From an uncultured Clostridia bacterium (GTDB lineage Bacteria > Bacillota > Clostridia > Christensenellales > UBA1242), in contig CAKVOF010000001.1 in the NCBI GenBank assembly GCA_934778125.1, positions 1 to 64,000 of the forward strand: DNA of 64,000 nucleotides, written 5' to 3'. The position numbers and the translations under genes were made by a program. Shown here one piece after another: positions 35,401 to 38,235 of the stretch. The notes under the pieces are model-generated. The model was not told the origin of the DNA. It ran no database searches and saw only the letters and a list, made by a program, of their open reading frames with translations. The first letter of the stretch is position 1; every line of letters starts with the position of its first letter.

Positions 35401-36506
35401 GTTAATTCCGCTTCACCTATTTTATCTGAATTTGTTTTTATTGCCCAGGTGAAACTATTACCTTCAAGTTTATCCGCCTTAATTAATTCACTATTAGAAC
35501 TTACGCAAGTTACTTTATAACTCGAACCTAAATCTGAAATAACGGCATTTGCTTTATTTCTTAAATCAAATGTTAAAGTTCTTTGCATTAAATAATTATT
35601 TGTTGTTGCGATTGGAGAAAGAATTGGATTAACTAAAATAACATTATATTTATCAAGAGAATTCTTAGATAGTTCAAATGTGCTTGAATCTAAACTATCT
35701 TTATTCGATTTCACACCAATATTATCGGCAACCTTCACAACAGCCAATGAAAATTCAAATGGTTGAGAATAATCAGTGGTTGAATCCAAAGTGTCGTGAG
35801 CATAAACTGATTTATTTTTTGATTTAATATTTATTTTAACTTTTTCAAAACCTTTCGTAAGCGCATCATTAGCACAAGTAAGTTTTGTTTTTGTTGAGTC
35901 TAATGTGAAAACGCTAGTTGAATCAATTCCATTAATAGTTTCATTAACTATGCTTATCTCAAAATCCCTTTGCTCCGTTTGCATTGGATAAAACTCAAAT
36001 GCACGAGCTAGAATTTCATTTGAAGCGAAATCTATAGTTTGACCTTGAGCGATTGCAACTTTGCTTGATTCAAATTTTATTCTTTTCACTTCAACTAGTG
36101 ATTTAAATGTAACTGATTTATATAAACTAGTTGGGCCCTCTTTTGGTTTGATCGTGAAAGTCCCCTTTCCGACCATATCTGTTGGGGTGATTGTTATTTT
36201 ATTTAGCCCCAAAGCTTTATCGTATTCAACTGTGAATGTTGCATAAGCATTGTTTTGAATCGGCTGAATTTCCTTGCTAACCGATTTCCCAACCCCAGAG
36301 ATTTTAACCCAAATCACTGTTGGGATAGCTTCACCCGTTCCAGCTGGCGAACCAACACTCAACTCCTCATTTAAGTTTAATTCGTTTTTGCATTCAACAT
36401 CGGTAAAAACAACCATAGTCATTTTAGAATATGGGTTTCCACAGCTTGCCAAAAACATAATTGGGCTTATTAAAACCATTAATAAAACCATCAAGCACTT
36501 TTTCAT
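8466..36506 (-). CDS. Giant GLUG-repeat lipoprotein with C-terminal NlpC/P60-like peptidase domain
   Basis: A single unbroken frame of about 28 kb. The ATG at 36506 is preferred over the one at 36512 because AAAGGAGA is 7 nt from the former and only about 1 nt from the latter; this gives about 9,346 residues. Order of parts: a lipoprotein signal (L-A-S-C, lipid Cys about residue 22); Ig-like beta domains to about 1,200; a first GLUG block (about 1,300-1,640); a long Ig-like and Tyr/Asp-rich region (about 1,700-3,170, with an EF-hand-like loop at about 3,124); further GLUG blocks (about 3,190-5,850); then the main array (about 6,100-8,650) with roughly 69 V-G-G-x-(A/V/I)-G motifs about 37 residues apart. 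The last 170 residues resemble NlpC/P60: D-C-A-G-F (Cys at codon 8757-8759), L-P-G-D, then His in P-H-V-M (8613-8615). Adhesion plus wall or peptide cleavage is inferred. Confidence 0.85.
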   Translation of the reverse strand: MKKCLMVLLMVLISPIMFLASCGNPYSKMTMVVFTDVECKNELNLNEELSVGSPAGTGEAIPTVIWVKISGVGKSVSKEIQPIQNNAYATFTVEYDKALGLNKITITPTDMVGKGTFTIKPKEGPTSLYKSVTFKSLVEVKRIKFESSKVAIAQGQTIDFASNEILARAFEFYPMQTEQRDFEISIVNETINGIDSTSVFTLDSTKTKLTCANDALTKGFEKVKINIKSKNKSVYAHDTLDSTTDYSQPFEFSLAVVKVADNIGVKSNKDSLDSSTFELSKNSLDKYNVILVNPILSPIATTNNYLMQRTLTFDLRNKANAVISDLGSSYKVTCVSSNSELIKADKLEGNSFTWAIKTNSDKIGEAELTFKFEYFDNTGNLDLGGLYDKEIKVTVNVVALPEDMIINNNKDLTSISVFTQYIGTLNGSEIKPILNVDNDDNSAIYSPTYSLIISSESIDVLKKNGDVAGLKVFRNNNENDVLTYTDGANKSIVYSNLNLNEVVYLKHTFETNEQLKNIKDITATIVYHFDVCPEKQLTENYSQYELCRKEIKINLVSNANLNATIVEMEKIKDASYFLNVAISDFDLEKLSETHTLLTISGFDLKSVLVCEDVNEGIVYSNEFFKLQVFNKEDGGVLKSSIVVVPNDDLKTAEIKNVKIKLINGYEIQLGIKLVVPIGFKYKAEESSYDSIIPSKIDIDSNSGMILWNKMFNYEAGSDFKVEYDGSTYSLIKENDVCGEGETIDYDYIQGLVVTPNSKLKLTLSNIFKDGADYRYIDITNNCTVKLISETSSVRMENGIITVGENLTTDSNKPYVINIEYSGYKLDAGNKIEKTPIKVTYNIFVWVLDALNSVTITSDTSSNKTTLYNPESVGYRLEAERSNYNIEFALNPEVIRLGGLAEGNVGEKGAVEIELSHNSLNLPKLPANEYTSEYQIVFDDVFEINTDKIRNFHISFKVKKFANFSDNLKEYIASYFNHKTAGGPNIEAITEDEKVQALNAIFENTIKVAITIEAKQFNIQSAFTQLTLNINSAKKVEKIILKDVQDSGFYFEAGENRYNNSSIVVEKIIKPNNVFNENIVLGNYINDCYEVKKVLSSLSKEDKQNSRNWKDLIGGIVEGNYDLVIIPKSKAGTEYLTIASEDSFVKNSIESATTKVTIRIKVADGSSENPFEISNASYYKNYFVKDVENGNKERGKYYHYILTNDISLDGTLNYINFPEITNNEGGNFSLNGLFEYKINGDTKEEYHTISYTASVMPFDSLAKNASFGLFKKITTNLATIKNLIVNANFTINTMVSEDKTIIELNIGGICGEFAGVMENCVANTDIIFDDSPSGAIISKLNIGGMVGKLTNDTTNGKIYGFNENLTIAQYSSKMSAKLTKNNTKNENNEINIGGVVGLIDFAGSDGDSNIKDLKVQTYILVGSVESGSVNLSKANVGGVAGKSEIKGEYNESHLTISDVQVFPTLYSYSNVGGVIGLVSENGVYIKDVVVYFPNTEDKGISTASLVAYTKLGGVIGSAKVSGTDAKLIIEQSYARGFNTNEVGGSDNYGDLYAPDSTWSADVGGLIGELNGNASIIKSYFDGSINVEANSNNVAGLIGLNNGTATITNAYAKVRTNSLINGSIKHFDSTEDYTNIKTSYAYINGGLFIVVNSGTNGSSEDLFNNPAFTKVVNNEKIPGFNWYQNENLNDKLPILVVYHSEGIYLKDKNRTVYYEALYDIVPSGIEIDIIPLKVNTVIDNKINYYNKQYIDLGSYVKADKVIKRVVLFHNTQLNGNVTSNYYEFGISNSFRASSSEVVRLANIKFVGNNEIDGVDFIELKVNKNIGIRSSNEGVVKQSIRYGGNIVSTTGYGFAEVTIFSALDHTIKAVVEVIVVDGISGLKLLSENNKELTSSDELVRDKDKLYIDESKDIVANIENTYKSNYVNKENVQYQSFVENNGKMGLILEILDSSYNYQTKESISDNVNATVKIGNEEHTFNTVSDENSFKNNIVIIKNVERNASSFSLKAVRDNAGQDKKSFFKFKVTPFYYLDSVIGDNEIDSITQKYWNENYNQTDPDTGAESSYKYELNSVDTTKHFAIVNDLTKEYCLEVCSRPEYLKIVDNTPSAGISPNNGSVTLTAEIKTSNVYLSNTNQEGYFEITKGSEIFYVKPNETLRLLGYRYQNTSTIRYIKEVDYKIDFNSLSSIYSTTTDNSSILTFELLEGSIKFSGVVDSKQMFVLTYKIKVGFNQDLYNSNNQFYDNIFAQGGMNFKLVFATENSELKSDDIENGQIKTNETIKDYFLVFKPDNITSVISAFYPNELKSTADTYFSPNAKESDYLAPETNGLLKFKIVPGINNAYSYQLRLSESSLALYRNYVRFTQLRAVYKSKMADSAPIFYKYEDIGGPSEIPDRTQKGIVLDKTSNSYLDNNSTFDDLFYVKLFLMQGCPTTDEESGAKAFINFDFIALDENDNVIFKADSISLEVKPLPQVAISIGNENDVVIEENSIKEIYWSAKNFTNLSINLSFKNSINERKIVIVSEDEFEFRNGSINLETTDNTKVRYDIDAVTGKYTNKILMPTDYKFKNTFEKDENGKNKRYWLVTLSDIAKDKDSNYLWSLNETQYASNATVRVIATATRTLNGITLDDVSEVGAQVVDSEVLSIGLAGSSKVGDVNNFEVLNSSYAGLQVEVNKNKAKSSIFEQSYVKDDSLNAKDSSTYINFNGEYQTLEQIKYQVKFIIATEKSKTIYEVTDDELNEVLKYWKVDGADLYLLADNSYIKINDTNRFKYVNQGNYAYAGGDDNVRHINDGEYATHEVDGVQVVYKVKDIITVDKEATKDSLKNTEYNFHFMLGGTLYKLSDYGDSIKALERREGEEVVSITYYVLVNEAIVYLAEIQTEDSEIKIQNLYWNKLSGGYVSDENGDYVRIAKYDKETINAGSASKYSYYKLPMKDNAIDEADANIVKLTVSNKDNFDFVEVKVDSKKVVFMIGEETAPDTYVYNTFNGTLYDFREDNRYKVSEFNSEKITEFLFSGIEIYQLDEENKKITIPYSKTVGKTIESYANFFFVKNGAGEFVRLSTNPDVYKEESFSKLFEFSRRTKNKQINSDDLIEYFSITGLTNGSVEMRIAIDYFYDENGNVFVFIDKNGDGKNDIDERYRLNDVLGNNYYVYFESGITSYRFKLYHIEYDFTLIVKDNSTYDHPTPIYTQSEFEAMTDGNYIMMSDITLENYVPLDANFKSLDGNGYILTIKNFNMSGVSETNTGDYGLFTTISANSIVKNLTINIQNLLVSKTVMANYEKTIESINTADSVTSEIQSQISKHPINLAFKNTVRFGVLAGTNNGILTNIKVVNLNNSENKYLQVLTSEYYEGNISSISIGGLVCVNNGVITNSAIGNIGNIQSWKNKIIGGVQVKTGAGDTTTSMQTNTFVIAGHRNIAGFALENSGTISSSYIKEVGLYNKNTREGSNNGSSTAGFVLNNISSGNILDCSIEGVLKVAIDGKPTSINQYRAKFEEPMATGTEIIDEILYSTGDISGFVFSNNGTIKNAYSMVAMMAPAKNSAGFAFNNQGEIYNAYTTSIDVQTKIGSTYAHYAFVWEMGDSQVIKNSYYLVKDLESYKNESDAEPIKLVFNENGTIQEENENTFKSIATFSSFGFCDEESLDSNWVLNKGKRRPVLVATEYLNTYSHRKIISVRNVDESEAGQKINDDNIETFLNDVSKYSFNYEYLNNQIGSKENPILIDSAEYFVANLLEGSSAVKSVATGNNMMIFGANYSKEITTKPAYLRQINNLDFSIVDNKNVLQNSIVGSNNKVYRVRDLCFAGNFDGNGLNITNLNLSQGSGTEIEVSSFENHGLFNQIGYSIVQAKEFGLSQTQVAVIKNVNFECSEYSSINAKKAGILAGSVYNSSIVNVSISSASGNEIQINAVNMAGAVAGLVLDDFDKPSVKLVDISISNIKISTSYGNYTALTLDSTTVDGVYETFKTNKNNISSISINLDNDKKPYYNQLNDSKNKDISYVGGVAGVIIAQNAGEINREEESTTDSFRSKILIDNDVTEDNYINNLKVSGNVKFISDTVGGVFGYVGANSRVKNSGFIVYSPEVTNQEGENYYQLLKGYNTSGGVVGENLGIIEKCYFTYEEVNTYGDNIDITTQDEFDQSINDWNKGAVSKTPECNIFIDKDEAGRVVAVIGGVVGRSNNGIVVDSMSKVPVMNENAFVAGGLVGLAKNYAFIGSSLTTSMVIAKEVVGGLVGFYNIPFGEEGNIDFKLHIEGSIALNKWDNNIVSKLKNKLLSITGNKLNESNLNFVIRLSEIGNQKFSEINDISSYNDIGANKTYYYNSNGNLTASYDNIRFYAGSLIGSMTTNNSYENYSNLFNKNGYIENVNFVKDITKIKNTASVAYNILTVAMEDDVAGNIEMSYSENYALAYRKLSGSAKTILDNNTDITSVTGDANFEKLLSGTVQLNLQSVTGYFRNYVNNQPYGSSHKIQDENSSINLFRRTLEIYNYDSNGNRITSISPIVIDARFVVLDSVDARTNSIWKNVSENEFAIVKFTSKPYNPVVIIKTSEELNEALAVSGVSKYFKLENLATDNLSGGGVYHVYVNENYNYSKLQGTYLSSIIGSAVGGYNPRVKIHYSSANNLYSLFNRIMNATFENIDFELEISSGSTYANASSEGSFGLFAHSIINSTFENCNFIISGVENDENKQIDIELSTLTNETGEKYATKNFGLVMGNAVASKLNSTKVITLSPIKINAGKASSIGGFIGKTSNCVLNTVDVLTMVGGKGELNANEYKNGSFDIVLSQNRAGENNDIIIGGVVADASHTSLILINKNSVLTEALIASNALIKNTMALGGIRRMVKRFSTLVTESNVVTWFNNFIGLGGKFKVEDTDELINSRILSLSPSVSYKAGSDSETTGIKHNVYLAGLVGVLTHSSLNESIFVGNVFANVMQPNSISDKNTYSYSIVLGGACGSINNSGVYSTQIDMLINGDRLVELNNHKIVLNTNGLNATSKVGGVAGEVIGNSSLFGAISSYSDNVSSNINIEINSINEAMVGGIAGFVGSASQKLSVIYAYNLGEIKVCDDCTGTIYVGGVCGFISMGNVANVYNAGDIKLAENSNSKAVAGGIAGYASASDLYGFVSYGNIFYYDDSKNIIAPILASGIANSVNLGYGYTISRLYAYQLNYENELLVDNILNAQTASISNISNSSNTNIVYYINEFSVQYDELRNSIKDTPAYNGTVGVGYSDFDYELIKRSGVLNAGGYSQILSKGESEFAVSFEVDYSLGVFTESFLLRITGLLSPISANEISSEEGSKVNPLRVDNYITLKSKLSESLGNIGDEKYIIANIPMDSSKSEVNNAISDLYDVVVGVKQTAKQAKYAELYLTSNKSLIGTIHSTGILSGFSVKVYDNKNKIRDGYSPIASVNNGMIFNVVAYGKTEIELQKGSSKNVSAFVGKNNGQIYRSGSVVSFTGNITAENIEVKGNNVNNSLKISGIANENNGIVKDSYSLANYDNLTTSNEANISTNPNEEYVGVLKEYNANSLQVTLATGESTYMAFDKNGDKLAEYITTDSCYAKVYSEEDINNVITGAYAFNEEIEGAGVIKTGYVIFKDIASSKIEDNGIGEKILTIIKGSGKIYKVAFEKYGGSDFKVEYADKITIDGKDFYTTEKLSYTPNREVSDSIIVAGLVYNQRTGENAKAKLENAFHSGSFIDFNADAIKYTHIYEKSASGAYEMKAKTPTAGNTAGFINVYGNSYSDEIIDGEIACFNSSNNEINPGSDIYNVWKKASSDENYNTYYINNGIMIATGINSDLNSDDEHSFTNVAVGGGVAGKEYKQNTVDSDSGLISEANNDFKVKDKPNNAGPGENDSKYDMFEESSNNIIIRSEKDFLRYVLGQATGDKKVPNYSVTELNKNVYILNDLDFSKVSNRYGAFSLVKLCKGYEFKGFNVTIKNLKLSGPLFQQNEGTISGITFDNLTVSGNSYTFDGKILTSYGTAIVCGLNLGTIELVKVTNSKVYANNDYGTAIVAGTNRGIIDCVIVSDCAVSGAEGVVKIDNVGVIAGKNSGYIGNDIQEREEKYYKQIVSNKEIKEIGSNTLWGYEIISDSNSTNNEVCMVEVRNCKVYGSEAIGGIAGLNYADTNANVGVTGLNGGVIKGAIVVEDSTIEGTKSTGGAVGKSSKDISGISVLRCNITGVDYVGGLVGFASGNIGKDENIGLITTFVANSKIISKGKSEGDGAEGLGGVIGAIGVDAGLVSADVKNLVSLDNNIKFNDQQSLVSKIGGVVGSISGVSLNSMKNCFYLATDNLSLMGNGDCVGGVIGYAENITNKITGCSAKIATSAKAQTGITIYGASYVGGVAGYLENDDPETSIDLISINEAKNITINAKNINQGGVVEFVGGLVGFSTHGIEFNNASNIKVYANSNSNVAGFVGGIAGFVEGVGINKNKTGYSSIKNIYVEATGSYVGGVAGSVAGDIKYIDIDKAQDNTLENTVTASLTNRENLCVGGIVGFIDGNISNIKINTNPLTASTLTVTSTARYVGGVAGLAPESEEDGLELGNITGEMIANRITIRSTVEDDINLIDPGQNKYAYIGGLAGYANSITAPEVDKITIEAKGSFVGGVAGKLETCLGSEVKQTKISNVSITGAKDYIGGAVGSTVNANNNSLINISTNTINISATGEYVGGMAGLIKANTQDISISDFSIIAGKGYIGGVAGMSEGGFKNIKVITSEGNRIGNTITGNSDQMKADGTGYLAINDRDKYIGGVVGYSKFDGVSEKEISNITIQNLDIRGLKYDYVGGIAGSTNIAISGENTITNIIVTAQGHIGGAVGYSAKSLSNLTITDLSVTSNDSASAGYEYKNDYIGGVAGEIEGVINGVELKTSNAEISNIITAQTSPEITKQGEYVGGVAGKGSSIENVSAINISITTNFRLVGGIAGYMSGLFTANSVSNINISNTINKELEISNGDYTFDIGGLIGKIELKEQNENLIKLVENVSIKFSFANTESGTFNCEALNVGGLIGSAIQRENDASTIKVGVVNVVVIDYSNPREKANNQIANIGGLIGYTEFNIANIGESISTKITNISINKSSSSQKELGNNIGGLVGSNKNTTIDLGWDGSDLSEESNVENVEVYGGAYVGGVAGKFNGKISGVKAEEIMVFDKKASSDDSFAGGIVGYLQMEGGAIGLGNIYIASATINNQNNISTGQIGNYVGGIAGMIENANVENAKASILKVYGKNYVGGIAGKIKNANVEIAKASILKVVGEDYIGGAFGQIEFGAVVGTINKVEVDNNVEFNTITGKVFVGGAIGAIGAVAGKDATLTDIKANNVNVSSIETKITGDGLYVGGAIGKVSKATIERLTVSSNIADKRNSISSNFKFSEVGGASNYLNYTVISNITDNTYKIKVYVGGAVGSTDSKITALTIKNTDTFSEGLCVGGVAYTSADLENLTLENVKVTGTMFVGNASGYADKNITGRNITGRNITGIKATGAIETVAHLGYAGGLFGYVKGNLAGNGSSNAQSGALGEVKVTGTTEYIGGVAGYVTGYVRDGVDYVDGTISNLSANNVTISSSYTSNEKTNKISLANLQTGTGEVDDIKNHFIKKFGTYVGGVVGYADKIQNIALLGNANSITANTIQNLTITNPNPSNSDKECEYHNTGVEIYIGGLAGSTKSAELGSGITVQNLTINNSSDGTQIGGGIGALNGELKTQGSTDSSAIFSNIVLNGGLGYVGGVVGIVDNVSTSFITVQEIQINSSSADQVGGVFGIAESVVANCIVVNGINISGKVNTGGAIGKVKNISGVDGVVNIQVNGSSGLNSLKGQVNLGGAIGNIEEVGANLSIQTSALNISAFGGNKESTRGVGGAIGAVDFADIVNNKFVPIQSIEVSNITITNSSGKEEDEGVMTGGAIGWCHTSVDSIKVSDVNITGNKRAVGGVFGEIAQASENYPLVFGDINITGSNFVTGTFEVGGVAGLITYRACMPNNGNNQIIFNGPYDIRNITLKATNIEAYMGGFAGLLGDYKLGGEESYTDPDGVIVKGTMATPIKFDTSVRVNNLQFDSPNSNHIGGFAGIIYLNGLESSDSFTPAVSVSDISIQGSESVGGFAGFVCSSGCTISPSVSASNATISAKDIVGGAVGKVLSTTLNSSVNISSCDISGSSNIGGAIGYIGWSEIGNRITVSESIVNATASNVGGAIGCCEKTNLNKVISVTKTSVSAGQNFAGGAIGLMKGDSLTTAQKDEFFNGTLTNFVYYSVNGVIDVNAGSSSTPQYSVTGKNYVGGVIGYAMSYTFNSTISNSNINVGESVISNYVGGIFGRAELIRTNNDFQFALSYGKNGFTISGNNYVGGSFGAIYSSKVAWNTLMQGNESTISGNNYVGGMIGNSYNMSIEVTGHYLKGFTIKGSNYVGGIAGNIETAILRIHGSGFSFGMTELGNIRDKLVIDANGGYALGGLVGYAKNSSIYGNPVGYDNNEYDVNKRLKISNLEFNTRSATTNIGGIVGWFHATTDSSVHRINNIVFDSKLLASKDNSNVGGIIGKLETNGVSNRGVSITNCTVKPYIYGYQNVGGVVGYVLGNVYSDKMNISDTFVTNMISGLGETNRDKTCVIEGSYNVGGIIGLIKRTPRGNDKYTQLTVLRNTVSESAMDNGYRKPLIVGDQSYIGGIIGKIDYTRSNEINNLCVSVNVNSGVYSMPLIDYNQSKATVQWSGGLFPETTINEYEHQLIYDDSEGTGLASDLLTLESIFAGQNIFNESDGFIPGTYTVVRGKAEAPKEIGSINDSEIEFALNIGEICGNGADFLVNIGGKFETHNSCNGIDVSTEKYPSIVDFNKNPMPKLERQDITNSYESGILDDGIFTTYELKITPINGMIGGICPTSENDLASNYSSDQVKLNTTHNFYNYLVLKNDIDIIKEVGFVSGNINNINVYAGSLIVPNSGFGNLSKYKNSYYYYYEGVETDILMDEDVYNDDNCLKNKICYLNNWDNWNWDEIYPRPDGYRIFGAYLFFNSLIELKITVNDNGSEYEGKYSIQDVSIGHSRSNTNQIDIYNFGNNIYSTIPFTANDDIIKLDDKTATESEFITKEDVVIGCENQKEIVSSIGVYKYSSYNLNKKSYLGIDNFNDLSWPSWAFVNYNFIYEVSGNDFFNIHQYGNRYVYDKSKQVKVVGGGIGDVNLTGEYLTHYNNAYSEALRNGAVSETRMRYIKTGLQILQHNKCEYGSPHGENRYKPNLSASAITDPKYGRYEMIDGACYWDFDKVLTRIKNNEIWVSDCAGFQRLLLRIANPKLPEKEYEWGLKFKDTTTASNLLPGDKMESTNIPHVMTYLYTDSSGKTYVMDQGGIRVGNKSSIPKDATKTYIISSYYKFTYN
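14106..14150 (-). repeat. Triple 15-bp in-frame tandem repeat
   Basis: Three units of GCCAGTGATATTTCT (the third ends TTT) encode N-I-T-G-R, N-I-T-G-R, N-I-T-G-I within the GLUG array. It looks like a recent slippage product. Confidence 0.8.
14766..14933 (-). repeat. Two-copy 84-bp in-frame tandem duplication
   Basis: Units 14850-14933 and 14766-14849 each encode 28 residues starting N-Y-V-G-G-I-A-G. They are nearly identical (differences such as M-I-E versus K-I-K and V-Y-G-K versus V-V-G-E). This is one whole GLUG-type unit recently duplicated. Confidence 0.8.
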
Positions 36507-36565
36507 TTTCATTCTCCTTTGCTCTAAATATATTATTAAACAATTATATAATAATTATTTACGCT

Positions 36566-36584
36566 CGCGCGTGCGCGTGCGTAT
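36566..36584. other. 19-bp alternating purine-pyrimidine GC tract
   Basis: Strict pyrimidine-purine alternation, CGCGCGTGCGCGTGCGTAT, in otherwise very AT-rich intergenic DNA. It falls between the predicted transcription start of the giant gene (about 36598) and its ATG (36506), so it would be part of the leader. It could form Z-DNA or a GC hairpin in RNA. The rest of the 36513-37034 gap holds only the two divergent promoters. Confidence 0.6.
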
Positions 36585-36604
36585 TTATATAAATATACAA
36601 ATAT

Positions 36605-36633
36605 ATTATATAAACTTTATAATATATAGTCAA
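36605..36633 (-). promoter_or_regulatory. Promoter of the giant lipoprotein gene
   Basis: On the minus strand TTGACT (36628-36633), 17-nt spacer, TATAAT (36605-36610). It predicts a start near 36598 and a leader of about 92 nt. Confidence 0.65.
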
Positions 36634-36916
36634 ATAAATGCACTAAAAAATCGCTTTTTACAATATTTTAAAATATAATGATTTAACTTGCTGAAAAATA
36701 ATTTTAAGATTCCAAATTTTTATTTTAATTTCAAGTTTGATTTTTTACCACAACATCAAAAACTAAAAATTATTGTAAAAAAATAAAAATTTGTAATATT
36801 GTCATAAACATATGCGTTTTTGTCAATAACATAAGCATTATAAACACAACCCCTCATTTTGTTTTTCAACCCATTTAAAGTTTATTTGTGTAATTTAAAT
36901 AAATAATTTAAAAGAC

Positions 36917-36945
36917 ATTCACATTTCATTAATTATTTGATATAA
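36917..36945 (+). promoter_or_regulatory. Promoter of the SipW-like signal peptidase gene
   Basis: TTCACA (36917-36922), 17-nt spacer, TATAAT (36940-36945) preceded by TGA, an extended -10. The leader to 37035 is about 83 nt. Confidence 0.65.
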
Positions 36946-37034
36946 TAATTTCACGAAAATTAAAAACAAAAACAACTCATCTGTTTGTTACAATAAAGCA
37001 AACTATAAGCAATTTAAATAACTAAAGAAAACAT

Positions 37035-37907
37035 ATGAAAACAAAAAAAGATATAAAATTTATAGTCAATAAAGTATTAACGTGCTTCTCAGAAGCATTG
37101 TTTTACTTTGCGGTAATGCTTTCTCCGTTTATAGCATATGGATACATTCATAAAACTCCAGTAACTTTATTTGGCGCGAATGTTTCAGTCGTAACAACAG
37201 GAAGTATGATAAATAGTGGATTCAATATTGGCGACACCCTTATTCTGAGGCGAATAAACCCACACAACATCAAAGTTGGCGATGCTATTGCTTTTTATTA
37301 TGAAGCTAGTGAAATCCCAAATAGAAACGAATTGCAAACATATGTGAGCGTGAAAACTGTTCCTAATAACCTTTCATTTAATGAAATGTTTGGCATTAAT
37401 AATAAGTATTTTCTTGAAGCAAGCAAGAAGAATCGTTTCGTTTGCTTTCACCAAGTTGTAAACATCTATATTGATAAAAATGGTGAACTATGGTTTGAAA
37501 CTTGGGGCACGAGCAACGTTGATAATGAAGGAAACAAGTATTATGATAAAAAACTAACCAACGAAAACTATGTGGTAGGCAAATATTCTAGAAGGCCATA
37601 TCTCATTTGGATTATAACATCTCTCGCTTTAAAGTTTGGTCTTAAAAACGTTTTGATTTGCGTTTGCACTGTTGTATTCATATCAATTATAATTAGATAC
37701 TCATTAGTTTTTAGAAAATTATATTTATCAAATAAATTATACAAACGAGAGCTTTCCATAACAAATAAAGTTTTCACCCCAAAATTCTTTTTGGAAACCT
37801 CTTTAAAAGATAGAGCAAAGTTACTTTCATCAGCCAAACCAAACGAACTTATAATTTATAAAGAAAAGTTGTTTAATAGTAAATATATCAATTATTATAA
37901 ATCATAA
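37035..37907 (+). CDS. SipW-like (ER/archaeal-type) signal peptidase I
   Basis: A 290-residue membrane protein. A first hydrophobic segment (about 15-40) precedes the catalytic serine motif T-T-G-S57-M, where the family has S-G-S-M-x-P. N-I-G-D-T follows in place of the usual x-x-G-D. A histidine (H139 in C-F-H-Q-V-V) stands where bacterial S26A enzymes have lysine, which marks the S26B/SipW class with Ser-His-Asp chemistry. D163, in the stretch G-T-S-N-V-D, is the likely acid. A second transmembrane region lies at about 188-220, with a basic cytoplasmic tail. SipW enzymes process a few dedicated exported substrates. Here the gene is divergent from the giant lipoprotein gene; the giant itself has a lipobox and would need signal peptidase II, so a direct role is not shown. 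The ribosome site is weak (AAAGAAAA). Confidence 0.8.
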   Translation: MKTKKDIKFIVNKVLTCFSEALFYFAVMLSPFIAYGYIHKTPVTLFGANVSVVTTGSMINSGFNIGDTLILRRINPHNIKVGDAIAFYYEASEIPNRNELQTYVSVKTVPNNLSFNEMFGINNKYFLEASKKNRFVCFHQVVNIYIDKNGELWFETWGTSNVDNEGNKYYDKKLTNENYVVGKYSRRPYLIWIITSLALKFGLKNVLICVCTVVFISIIIRYSLVFRKLYLSNKLYKRELSITNKVFTPKFFLETSLKDRAKLLSSAKPNELIIYKEKLFNSKYINYYKS

Positions 37908-38007
37908 AGCCATAAAAGTTTTTAATTTTACATCTTTACCTAAACGCATCATGAAATCATAATTTAGCATAAAATATAAATGCTCACAATTTATTCGTTT
38001 AAAGTTT

Positions 38008-38035
38008 AAGAAGAAAGATTATTTCTTCTTTTTTT
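38008..38035 (+). terminator. Terminator after the signal peptidase gene
   Basis: Stem AAGAAGAAA / TTTCTTCTT with a 5-nt loop (GATTA), followed by a T-run. It is about 100 nt after the 37907 stop. Confidence 0.65.
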
Positions 38036-38111
38036 ATTATTAATTTAAAAAAATGTGTAATTAATTTGTTTATTAAAATAACACATTAGATATTATTTAA
38101 GTTGTTATTAT

Positions 38112-38140
38112 TTGACATTTGCATTGATTTAAGTAATAAT
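38112..38140 (+). promoter_or_regulatory. Promoter of the methyltransferase-dUTPase operon
   Basis: Consensus TTGACA (38112-38117), 17-nt spacer, AATAAT (38135-38140). The leader would be about 90 nt. Confidence 0.55.
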
Positions 38141-38235
38141 TTATTATGATATAAATTAAAAGCTTTAAAATATCAAACGCTTTAATCAAACTAATTTAAA
38201 AGCTCAACAAAACTTATCATTATATAGGAGTGAAT

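Noticed and set aside
36507..36512. First ATG of the giant gene (two codons earlier)
   Set aside because: Only about 1 nt separates it from the GGAG; the second ATG has correct spacing. Both give the same signal peptide.
38230..38235. GTG start for the methyltransferase
   Set aside because: The G of this codon belongs to the AGGAG ribosome site; the ATG at 38236 is right.
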